This document shows positions 55,680 to 64,000 of a DNA stretch of 64,000 nt, piece by piece. Under the pieces are notes generated by a model. That model was not told the DNA's origin. It ran no database searches and was given only the letters and a program-made list of their open reading frames with translations. Origin of the DNA: Chaetoderma sp. LZ-2023a. Taxonomy: Eukaryota; Mollusca; Caudofoveata; Chaetodermatida; Chaetodermatidae. Position 1 is the stretch's first letter. Every line of letters begins with the position of its first letter. Location of the stretch: NCBI GenBank assembly GCA_034401795.1, contig CM067369.1, positions 94,119,712-94,183,711 on the forward strand, given 5' to 3'. A program made the position numbers and the translations under genes.

Positions 55680-56985
55680 GTATGTATGATTACTGTATTC
55701 TGCGGTTGTAGTAGTAGAAACATCCTACAGCTGCAATCAGTCCTTCTTCGTTTTTGCCCACTGTGTCTTGTCCTCAGCCAAAATCCTTAGCTTCCTCAGG
55801 TCCATTCTTGACTTGAGTGTACCTAATCCGGCTTTCTTGAGGCCACCTCGCAGCACGCTTAGCAGATTTATGCAATGACGTCCTCTCCTGGCTCTGTATT
55901 TGCTGGCTCCGAGTAGGGCGAATTCCAAGGCTCTCTGTGCTGGTGTGTCTTCTGGCATCCTTAACACATGGCCAAACATGGACCATCTTTGCTGGGCGAC
56001 TTATAGACAGCGACAGCGTATTACACATCTTGTATAGTTCATCGTTGGAAATTATGCTCTCTGGCTATCGGTGTCCAGTGATGGTGCGTAGGTGTTTGCG
56101 GTGGCAGGCATCAAGTTTGTCTAGAGCTGCCTTTGGAGATGCGCAGCTGTTACAGTTATACATCATCAAGGATGCGCAGGTTGCATTGTATAAACGTAGT
56201 CTTTTTACCAAGGGCATCTTTGATCTACAAATCCATAGCTTCCAGAAGGACTGGAAAGCTATGTTCCCCATGATGCAGCGTGCAGCAATGTCAGCAGTAC
56301 TGCAAAGCAGTGAGACCAGGATTTGACTTTTCCTCCATGCTTCGCCGCCAGCGTGGATCGTCATTTTCTTAAGTTTCACGCTTTGTAGATAGGTATATGT
56401 GGGTGAACTCTGTTTTGGATTCATTCATAGAGATTCTGAATTTTAAGTTTGATTGCAGCTATTGGGAGAAGTTCGTCAAGGGGTTTCATTTCCTCATCTA
56501 TAAAGTCCACATCGTCGGCATATTCCATCTCTAGCGGCATGCCCAGTATTGACACCGGGGGGATTTGGTCTTGTGGAGTTTTCCCACACGGATTTCAATG
56601 CAACAGCCAGGTAACAGGTGAAGAGCACAGGGCGTAGACCATCTCCCTGTGGGAAGCCGATTGATGTCTCACTCTACAGACTTCACTGACTTGACTCGTA
56701 CTCTCAGCTTGGTGTCTGCAAGCAGTAGTCTCACTAGTCGTAGCTCATCTTCATTGCAACTGGCCTGGCACAGTACATCTAGGATCTTTGAGCATTTAAT
56801 TGTGTCGAAGGCTCGTGACATGTCAATGCCCATTTTGTGGAAATCCCAGTGTTTGGACATGACTACCGACACAAACATGCGTTGAGCCCATACAATGTCT
56901 GCGCAGCTGCGTCCATGTTTGAAGCCACTTTGACATGATCCGGTGAAGTCGTCGATCTCGGCATAGAGTAACATTGGACAGGATT
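55680..56985 (-). pseudogene. 5'-truncated LINE: RT domain, C-terminus and 3' UTR
   Basis: Minus-strand blocks in shifting frames. RT motifs QSGFKHGRSCADIVWAQRM and GIDMSRAFDTIKCSKILDVL come first (56669-56974), then a C-terminal zinc-knuckle-like block (LYNATCASLMMYNCNSCA, LDACHRKHLRTI) at 56065-56424, then MFGHVLRMPEDTPAQRALEF at 55979. The catalytic FADD-type region falls between ORFs near 56500 (YADDV visible in one frame). Several frameshifts and stops. The 3' end matches 13030-13080. Reverse-transcribed from its own mRNA when active; clade not assigned. Confidence 0.8.
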
Positions 56986-57165
56986 TTCAACAGCATGTTT
57001 AGTAAATAGTAGATACATACAATTCTTACAACGTTGCGGACTATTAAGAGTTAATGGACGGGCCTAATAGAATCATTTATGATGTAATGATTGTGACATC
57101 ACCCTACACGCCGCTTAGCTGATTATTACGTCATATCACGTCATTACTCAGGAGAGGTCAATTGC
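56986..57165 (+). mobile_element. Family A right half
   Basis: Starts at the hairpin edge TTTTCAACAGCATGTTTAGT directly against the LINE 5' end. Continues with ATAGTAGATACATACAATTC, GATTGTGACATCACCCTACA, and ends GAGAGGTCAATTG. Confidence 0.65.
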
Positions 57166-57407
57166 AATGGTGTTTGTCCTTTAGTATTTGTTAATCTGTT
57201 TGACGCTTTACATGCATCACAAAAACTTACGATACAATTAGTTTTCCTGACTCTGTTTCGACCACATAAGATGTTCCCTGACCATGGTCAACCGTATTGT
57301 GAACATGGGAAATCTTGGATTTGACCTTGGTTGACCATGTTTTTATCTGACTTGATGTAAAATAATAAGGCAGGTAACTCTTTAATTGTAAACTTGTGTC
57401 TTTTTGC

Positions 57408-58578
57408 AAGAGGCCAAAGGGCCTTGACACTCAGCGGCCTAATACTTTAAGAGAAACACAAGAAAAACAAATGGATTTTTTAAACAAGCTGATATCACAG
57501 CATGCAGGTAAATGTGATAAGCGGACAGAAGAATATCGTTTATAGACCTGCCCTCATGACTAAGACAGCAGGCTCTATACATGTAAGTTGCTTAAGAGAA
57601 ATTGACCTAAATTTTGACCTATACGCGTAACAAGAGAGCTCTAAGCAGTAAATAGCAAACTGACCTGTCAGATTCTCTTGAACAACCTTGGTTCAGCTAA
57701 TTGCTGTAGATAAAGTTTCTTGAGTTTCACATCAATCTGCCAAGTCGCTTCAGAAATTTTTTAATGTGTTTCTAAAAAAATAGCACAAAATCAAAGATGG
57801 CCACTGGCTAAATCGACTTCTTTTGGACAAACTTGGATCTCTAGCTGTACCATAATGGAACTCACTGCTTTCTGCCAAATATGATTGATATCGGCCCCGT
57901 GCTTCTTGAGGAAGACATTTTCCCAATCTTTTTCCATAGGAGTTTTGGTGGTAAAGTAATCGAAGATGGTCACCAATCCATTTATTTTAGAAAAGAAGTG
58001 CAAAATTTGACATCGCGTTAGACCTATATAAAACTAATTTTGACTTCATGGACAAAATCCATCAAATAAAAAATTCCAATATGGCCACCAGAATTCTGAA
58101 TTCTGATTGGTCGCTGGTAGCCATATTTTTAATATACTAACCTCTCTTGAACAAATTTTAATGACCATCAGTCCCTAATCATATTTACCAAATTGTGGCC
58201 CACTCCCTTCAGTGGTTCAGAAGTAGTTTTTGTGAAAACTAGATCATCCAAGATGGCAGACAAGCAAATCGACCGATCAGATTCTCTTGAACAAATTTGA
58301 CTCATCCATTTCCCTAGATGAAATTTCTCGAGCTTCTCATCAGTCTGCCAAGAGGTTTCCAATATTTTTAAAGGCGTTTCTAAAACTCCAAGATGGCCAC
58401 CGGCCAAATCAGTCACTTGACTTCTTTTGAATAAACTTGGATTTCTATGCCCTACGATGCCCTACAAGAGGCTCCTGCCAAATATAACTATAATCGAACT
58501 AGTGGCTTTTGAGAAGATATGGTTTAAAGAAAAAGTTGACAGACGGACAAACAATGGAGGGTCGCTATGGCATAAGCT
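57408..58578 (+). mobile_element. Core-repeat element with truncated 3' hairpin
   Basis: Left end CAAGAGGCCAAAGGGCCTTG. Modules follow of the 22313 type: TTCTCTTGAACAA, AAAGATGGCCACTGGC, GCCAAATATGATTGATATCG, TTTAAAGAAAAAGTTGACAG. The 3' hairpin is cut after GGCATAAGCTC, where a family A element begins. 57270-57350 also holds a few CCATGGTCA words. Confidence 0.7.
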
Positions 58579-58850
58579 CAATGGCCCTTTCCATTTTTAG
58601 CTATGCCCCGCCCATCACTAGCTAAGCTCCACCCACACCTCGCCGTGTTGAGATTGATCGATTCCCAAATGCCCGAGCTATCAATTTCCTGAAAACTATA
58701 CAGGGAAGCTGTTGAATATTTTGTAACTAATTTGACTGGGTGCTGTTGCTGCCTATGGCAGCAACAGCGCCCAGTTAAATTAGTTTCAAAATAGTCAACA
58801 GAATATTTATTAAATAGTAAAAGCAAACAATTTGTACAACAACGCATAGA
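58579..58850 (+). mobile_element. Family A foldback, right end lost
   Basis: CAATGGCCCTTTCCATTTTTAGC, the left arm (TAAGCTCCACCCACACCTCG), and a near-perfect hairpin 58709-58802 (GGTGCTGTTGCTGCC-TAT-GGCAGCAACAGCGCC). It is inserted in the 3' hairpin of the preceding element. Confidence 0.75.
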
Positions 58851-58920
58851 CCGTCTTCAAATATTTTACTCACAGGTTCCAATGTGAAAATTGACATTTT
58901 ACAAATATTATCAATAAACT

Positions 58921-59043
58921 AAGTCTACGACAGCACAATCTTCAGCAATATCTTCCACCAAATTTGTTGAAAAATGAACCAGCTTATCACTCCATTTCCA
59001 TTTAATTTGAAAATTTAACATTTTGACATCAGAGTGGTAAGGG
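58921..59043. mobile_element. Family C right half
   Basis: CTACGACAGCACAATCTTC, CACCAAATTTGTTGAAAAAT, ending TGACATCAGAGTGGTAAGGG then TTAT. Confidence 0.7.
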
Positions 59044-59047
59044 TTAT

Positions 59048-59663
59048 TATATATATCATCTTACTCAGCCGACTGAACAATTGGTTAAACATAAGATATG
59101 ACCGTGAACTGCGCTATCACATAGAGTCCGTAAAATATTGCTTCAGATGTAATAGCTGTCTCACACTGGTCAGGAATCATAGAAATTCATTACATTATGG
59201 CATGTTATTGTCTGCAGTGCAATGACAGACAGAAATTGTTTAAATATCTCCAAGATCAGAATAACAGCGGCTAGCTAGATGTGGTCTCATTCGCACAAGC
59301 ATTTCCTGTCCGCACAGGCTATAATCAGCCAGTAAATTACGCACACCCTTGACATGTTGGGAGTAAACGTTCTCTAGGGGAGGGTAAAGAACGACTTTAT
59401 ATGCGATAAATAATCAACGCAGTCATTCCAGAGGGAAACCTAACATAAAGAAATGTAATTTATTTTTCGATGAAACTGCCTTAAGTCTTACGTTCACTAT
59501 ATCTTGTATGTGCAATATCTGCAAATAAACACAAGATGACGTAAGTTATAAAAAAAGATTTTTTTTGGGGGGGGGGGGGTGGAGTTTTATAGAAATGTGC
59601 TTTTGTTCTCGGTGAAACTGCCGTAGTAAATTAAATGAATAAATTTTTGACTTTGCATAATAG
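59048..59663. other. Interval without recognised features
   Basis: A (G)13 run at 59567-59579. The 63-codon ORF at 59034-59225 overlaps the family C end and has no domain. Confidence 0.35.
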
Positions 59664-60031
59664 AATTCACCTTTCCAGAGTATCCATCTACGATCATCCG
59701 ACCTCATATGACATCATAATCAGCGCTAAGCGGCATGTAGGATGATGTCATAATCATTATATCATAAATGATTCTATTTGGCCCATCTTTAACTCTTAAT
59801 AGTCCGACAGCTTGTACGAATTGTAGATCTCTATGATTTAATAAACATGCTACCATAGGCAGCAACAGCGTCCAGTCAAATTAGTTTCAAAATATTCAAT
59901 GGCTTATCTGTATAGTTTTCTGGAAATTGTTAGTCAGGGAGTTCAGAGATGGATCGATTCCAACACGAGCGAGGGTGTGGGTGGAGCTTAGCTAGAGATG
60001 CGTGGGGCAGTAAAAAATGGAAAGGTTCATT
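59664..60031 (-). mobile_element. Family A foldback, reverse, half hairpin
   Basis: Starts CACCTTTCCAGAGTATCC and ends AAAATGGAAAGGTTCATTG. The right arm is inverted (GATGATGTCATAATCATTAT). Only one hairpin arm is left (CAAATTAGTTTCAAAATATTC), then GATCGATTCCAACACGAGCG and the inverted TGGGTGGAGCTTAGCTAG. Confidence 0.75.
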
Positions 60032-60234
60032 GGCCCAACAGAACTATACTTGAATGTATCAAGTAGCTCTGTCAGTCCTGTACCAGATTTGCGAAGCCTG
60101 GTATAGAAGTATGACTAGTTTATTATAATTTTCATACCACACAATGGTGAACTCTTTGCGACACCCCTACGACAAAAATTCATTACAGATTCATTGTCAG
60201 GCTTGAAATCTGTGTGACCATGGTAAATGTTTTC

Positions 60235-60400
60235 TAGAAGAGGACTTGAAAGTTTACCAACAGGAATGATTGGCTCGTTTGTCAAGACGGCATTTCAGTG
60301 GTAAAATTTCAGAAATAGTCTTCTCTTGATCTGCAAATGGACATTTTTCAAAACCACTGCAAAAGCAGCTTTACAGACAGCTTGCTAATTAAAGCGTTAA
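60235..60400. mobile_element. Family B foldback, decayed
   Basis: TTTACCAACAGGAATGATTGGCTCG, ATTTCAGTGGTAAAATTTCA, TAGTCTTCTCTTGATCTGCA. Confidence 0.65.
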
Positions 60401-60408
60401 GCTTTTAA

Positions 60409-60635
60409 CCCTTTAGTGGTCAGGCTGGCCAAAACCAGCATCTACAGTGATCTTGAGGACTTGCCATTTGCAGGTCACGAGAGCTGCGAACGTATAATTT
60501 TTTTTAATTGATCACGGCAATGATTGAGCCATTCATTCCAGGGCTAAAATTTCAAAAATAATCTCTTGGTCTGTTAATGGACATCTTTCAAGACTACCGC
60601 AGAAGCTGTTTTTGGCTGATATAAGTGTTAAAGGG
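60409..60635. mobile_element. Family B foldback with one intact TTAA
   Basis: 227 bp. TTAA 60405-60408, CCCTTTAGTGGTCAGGCTGG, inner arms ATCACGGCAATGATTGAGCC and ATTCATTCCAGGGC, end ATAAGTGTTAAAGGG, then CTAA. Confidence 0.75.
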
Positions 60636-60674
60636 CTAACCAGCAACAGCTTCCAGTAAAATCGGTTTCATATA

Positions 60675-60700
60675 TACACCTGTGCAAAAGTTAAGCACCA
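60675..60700 (+). repeat. Tc1 5' terminal inverted repeat
   Basis: 26 bp, identical to the inverse of 62310-62335. Preceded by the TA duplication. Confidence 0.95.
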
Positions 60701-60985
60701 GCAAAAACAATAGAACGTAGAAACATGATGGTACAACTAGGCTGCCATACTTTTTGTCCCCGCGTTAGCTGACATAATTCCAAGTACGAAATGCACATGC
60801 ATGCATGACTTCACGCCGCTTGATGTCCGTGCGTGGCGGGAAATAGCACACGTGTTCAGTTATGTAAAAGTCCAGTTTGAGGTGTAGAACATTACATACA
60901 GATTTAGGCGACAAGATTAGGAATTTTGTGTTCATGACCATGGTTTATTTGTTCAGAGAGAATTAGCTCTTGATTGTGAACCGCT

Positions 60986-62011
60986 ATGGCAAGACGAAGG
61001 TTAAGTGATCGTGTGAAATGGCAAATCATAGGCATGCATACCACTGGTATGTCATGCAGAGAGATTGGCAGACAGCTGAACATTAACCATACTGTAATCA
61101 GTCGTTTGATTGCAAACCATGGGCAAACTAACGAGGTGAAGGACAGGCCTAGATCTGGAAGACCGAAGAAGACTACTGCCCGTGATGATCGAGCCCTAGT
61201 ACGCCTTGTTAGGAGATCTCCATTCACCAACAGCAGAGTGCTCAGCCAGCAATGGGAAACGCGCAATAGAGTGTCAATGTCTACCGTCAAAAGGAGACTG
61301 TATGCTGCTGGCATAAAAGCTAGGAGACCTGTCAGACGTCCTCTCCTCACTGCACACCACAAAGTGGAGCGTCTGAGGTGGTGCAACGAAAGAAGACACT
61401 GGAACATGAGATCCTGGAGACGGGTACACTGGTCCGATGAAAGTCGGTTCCTGCTTCATGCCACAGATGGTCGAACTCGTGTATGGAGGTCCAGACGCAC
61501 GGCGTACGACCAACGTAACATCATGGAGGAAGTTCCATTTGGTGGAGGTTCCGTTATGATATGGGGGTGCATCTCATTTGATTGTAAGCTGGATCTGTTG
61601 ACTGTACCTGGAACACTAAATGGACAAAGATATCAAGATTCCATACTGGATAGAGTTGTGGTCCCTCATTTTGTAAATCATGCACCTGGAACCCACCCTA
61701 TATTCATGGATGACAACGCCCGACCACATCGTGCTAGAGCTGTGCATGAATACCTCCGCCAGAATGCCATCGAAACCCTACCATGGCCAGCAAGGAGCCC
61801 TGACATGAACCCTATTGAGCATATCTGGGACATTCTGGGAAACATGGTGAGAAGGAGGGATCCTCCTGTGCAGAACCTACAGGAATTAACAGACGCACTC
61901 CATCTTGAATGGCAAGGAATACCACAATGGTGTATCAGTCGGTTGGTGACCAGCATGAGACGTTGTGTCCAGGCCGTCATCCAGGCACAAGGTGGATATA
62001 CCCGGTATTAA
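60986..62011 (+). CDS. Tc1-like DD34E transposase
   Basis: 341 residues, usual length for Tc1 transposases. It cuts the element out and joins it at TA dinucleotides in the nucleus. An N-terminal paired-like DNA-binding region of two helix-turn-helix parts comes first: LSDRVKWQIIGMHTTGMSCR and EIGRQLNINHTVISRLI (about residues 6-45), then ARDDRALVRLVRRSPF to VSMSTVKRRLYAAGI. The linker RPRSGRPKKTT is a GRPR-like hook. The catalytic triad is D in HWSDESRF (about 150), the second D of IFMDDNARPH, and E in SPDMNPIEHIWD, 34 residues apart. The GGGSVMIWGCIS glycine box is present. The first ATG keeps the whole DNA-binding domain, and the TAA stop is at 62009. No internal stops or frameshifts. Catalytic activity is inferred. 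Confidence 0.95.
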   Translation: MARRRLSDRVKWQIIGMHTTGMSCREIGRQLNINHTVISRLIANHGQTNEVKDRPRSGRPKKTTARDDRALVRLVRRSPFTNSRVLSQQWETRNRVSMSTVKRRLYAAGIKARRPVRRPLLTAHHKVERLRWCNERRHWNMRSWRRVHWSDESRFLLHATDGRTRVWRSRRTAYDQRNIMEEVPFGGGSVMIWGCISFDCKLDLLTVPGTLNGQRYQDSILDRVVVPHFVNHAPGTHPIFMDDNARPHRARAVHEYLRQNAIETLPWPARSPDMNPIEHIWDILGNMVRRRDPPVQNLQELTDALHLEWQGIPQWCISRLVTSMRRCVQAVIQAQGGYTRY

Positions 62012-62309
62012 TAATGACAGTCTCAAACTCGTGCACAGATGTTAAACTTCGTTTTCAGACACCATTAATGACAATCTAGCCACGTGTGTCAACTGTAGGG
62101 CAATAGTTGTCAGTTGTGTCAACGTAACCATATTCAGGCCTCGTTTTCAAGTTCAAACAAAAACATACAGTGTTTCCCCACCATCATAATCAGCATTCCT
62201 CTAGTTGCATTATTACCTCTTGCACTAAGATGGATGGGTACATAAATGTTTATGCTAATGCTTTCTTCATAGCACATGAATATACCCTCGCATGTGCGTA
62301 AAAATAGGG

Positions 62310-62335
62310 TGGTGCTTAACTTTTGCACAGGTGTA
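62310..62335 (-). repeat. Tc1 3' terminal inverted repeat
   Basis: 26 bp, identical to the inverse of 60675-60700. Followed by the TA duplication. Confidence 0.95.
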
Positions 62336-62337
62336 TA

Positions 62338-62915
62338 TGATAGCAACAGCTTTATGTCAAATCAGTTTCCATATATTCAACACAGTCTGCCTGTTGTAGT
62401 GGTGAAGGGATATCCTAAGTTGTAAAGGTTATTATACAAATTCAATTGATTATGTGAATTACGCTGGTTCAAGGGATGGGTAAGTGGTTGCGTGGCAGGA
62501 TGCAAGAGTAAAGTGGGTACTGGTGCTCGGTGGTTGGTTGTGTACAGCGGAACCGGGATAGGTCTGGTGCACATTAGCATTCTGTACATGAATGCATAAT
62601 ATACATTAATATTTTGTAGCATGTCTTATTCTGCGCAAACACTAACAGCTGATAGCAAAATATATACATATAGTTCATGAAAATGCAGATTGCATATTGA
62701 AAAAAATATCTATGTTTCTTTTATTCTTCATTTTCCATTTTCTCATCCGTGAATGCAGCGCACGGAAAAAACACCAAAAACATACACAGAGTAGTGTTTG
62801 TATCATTAATGCGTTCAGAATCGCAACATGTGCCGGCGACTTAAGATCTGTCCAGTAGAGCTCTGAGCAATTAAAATGAAACAAGTTTCCAAAACAAAAT
62901 AAAACGTACTTTTGA
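62338..62915. other. Foldback debris and interval without a gene
   Basis: 62340-62398 is a family D-like arm (AGCAACAGCTTTATGTCAAA, TATATTCAACACAGTCTGCC). The rest shows no feature. Confidence 0.45.
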
Positions 62916-62990
62916 ATATTCTTGCCTTAATTTGACTGGCAGCAATGGCATCCAATCAAATTAAGTCAAAAATATTCAACAGAACATTTA
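62916..62990. mobile_element. Family A-type hairpin fragment
   Basis: GAATATTCTTGCCTTAATTTGACTGG pairs with CCAATCAAATTAAGTCAAAAATATTC around GGCAGCAATGGCA. Confidence 0.6.
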
Positions 62991-63059
62991 TTACACTAAG
63001 TTCAAAATTGTACTAACATGTTTCTGTTTTTGTTATGGAATCATGTTACCTTCAGTTGG

Positions 63060-63570
63060 ACAAGTTCAGTTTGATAACCATTATAAGTCAGTTTGCTGGT
63101 TTACTGAACATGCTCCTTTGCTATGCCCAATCGAATGCTGTTTATTGAACTATAGTTCATTGGTACTAGATTCCCCATTGAATTACTATTGCAGAAAATT
63201 CGGAGAAGGGTACCCGAGTCTCAATTAAACATTTCTGTCATCTGTTTTGATAGCGTACGAAAATGGGTTATTTTTGTCCGCTAAGACATCAAAATGCGTC
63301 CATATTAGTTAAAGTGGGAAGGAAATGGGCCTTGGGAACATTTCCTATACAATAGGAAAGGATAACTTCAACAAACCTAAGTCATATAGTAAAATATTTA
63401 CAGTTTTATATGCATTTATTCGTGGTAAATGAGGTGTGTCTACCATTTGGAAATTTATGCAAATTTTGTACTAACCATTTGGAACTGATCGCAGGTGCTC
63501 GATCAACTATACCGGTAGTTAACTTAAGCTAGCTAACTATTTCAAGTTTGGTTGGTGTATACTTAACTAT
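63060..63570 (+). repeat. Family E interspersed repeat, second copy
   Basis: Matches 7370-7875: GATTCCCCATTGAATTACTA, TACGAAAATGGGTTATTTTT, AAAGTGGGAAGGAAATGGGC. Ends in AGTTAACTTAAGCTAGCTAA and ACTTAACTATAGTTAAAC words. Confidence 0.75.
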
Positions 63571-63582
63571 AGTTAAACTTGA

Positions 63583-63835
63583 GGCGCATTGACTAGGTTG
63601 GCAAAACCATTGCGCCACACATGCTTGGAATTCCAATCCAAAGAGCCGGGTTCGATCCCGCGTTCAGGCATGTGATCAACATCTAAAAACCTATGCCATT
63701 CCATACGTCATTCCCATGACACAGGCTTCAGAGGGGACGTAAAGCTGTTGGTTCTATCTTGTGTGCTGTCTGTGCCATAAGGGATGTAAAAGAATTCACT
63801 CTGAGCATCAGGCCCTGTACCGGGAACTCAGTTTT
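63583..63835 (+). mobile_element. tRNA-derived SINE
   Basis: A pol III promoter-like head: an A-box-like TTGACTAGGTTGG (63592-63604) and a perfect B box GGTTCGATCCC (63649-63659), about 45 bp apart. Then a body with AGAGGGGACGTAAAGCTGTTGG and TGTGCTGTCTGTGCC, and a weak T-rich end. The head cannot fold as a working tRNA with a proper anticodon arm, so this is a SINE rather than a tRNA gene. Single copy in this window. Confidence 0.65.
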
Positions 63836-64000
63836 TTAATATTCTCTTACTGTTCAAATAGTGTAAATATATGTCAGATGTCAGTCCGTGTCTCCATGAA
63901 GCCATAACTGACACTTACAGTAGTAGAACGACAGGTGGTGATGCCATAGCTGATGCTGATTGGGCGTGACTGAGGGCAATTAGCTGGTAGCCTGCTCAAA

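Larger units (their letters stand above)
60675..62335 (+). mobile_element. Tc1-like transposon, apparently intact
   Basis: 1661 bp with perfect 26-bp terminal inverted repeats (TACACCTGTGCAAAAGTTAA, then GCACCA) at 60675-60700 and 62310-62335, each flanked by TA (60673-60674, 62336-62337), the expected Tc1/mariner duplication. It contains one uninterrupted transposase ORF. Perfect inverted ends and an open frame suggest a recent insertion. It lies in foldback debris: similar pieces of AGCAACAGCTT...TCAGTTTC sequence occur on both sides. Confidence 0.95.

Noticed and set aside
60904-61407. 167-codon minus-strand ORF
   Set aside because: Antisense shadow of the Tc1 transposase.
63583-63680. 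Functional tRNA gene
   Set aside because: The B box is perfect but the region does not form an acceptor stem with a normal anticodon arm, and it continues into a SINE-like body.

Overview
The window is eukaryotic, AT-rich and almost free of host genes. It is a dense mosaic of mobile elements, most of them non-autonomous and many nested in one another. Several features suggest a marine invertebrate, most likely a mollusc or other lophotrochozoan. There are many elements built like bivalve 'pearl'/Helitron-like interspersed elements: tandem cores of about 150-180 bp, a short GACG/GACA microsatellite and a terminal hairpin. There are also a DIRS-type retrotransposon, Tc1 and pogo transposons, LINE 3' pieces, a tRNA-derived SINE and many foldback MITEs. 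The lineage call is inference; nothing here fixes a species.

Layout. 1-7.9 kb: foldback MITEs (families named A, B, D and E here), a 1.46-kb element made of AGCTTGG-type palindromic words with inverted ends, and two degraded core-repeat elements. 8.4-11.1 kb: a core-repeat element, a candidate small secreted-protein exon (minus strand, 9.5-9.8 kb) and a CCATGGTCA word array. 12.4-18.4 kb: a LINE 3' piece, a GACCTTGACC core-repeat element interrupted by a damaged pogo/Tigger transposase, and a satellite with a 96-bp higher-order unit of three 32-bp monomers. 18.8-26 kb: further core-repeat elements, a TTAA-flanked foldback (family C), a third word array and a LINE tail. 26.1-33.3 kb: one core-repeat element split by a 5.5-kb TTAA-flanked insertion that itself carries another core-repeat element. 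34.6-41.5 kb: a broken DIRS-like retrotransposon inserted in a family B foldback. 41.6-50.2 kb: four core-repeat elements, one holding a second core family and one holding a 251-bp foldback. 50.2-60.6 kb: a possible first coding exon, microsatellites, foldbacks, a LINE copy and a core-repeat element. 60.7-62.3 kb: an apparently intact Tc1-like transposon (341-aa DD34E transposase, 26-bp perfect inverted repeats, TA duplication). 62.4-64 kb: foldback pieces and a tRNA-derived SINE.

Only the Tc1 element looks able to encode a complete protein. The two host-gene candidates (9543-9770 and 50271-50351, both minus) are tentative. The most unusual signals are the three word-array elements, the convergent architecture of several unrelated core-repeat families, and the nested insertions whose exact boundaries can be read from other copies in the same window.
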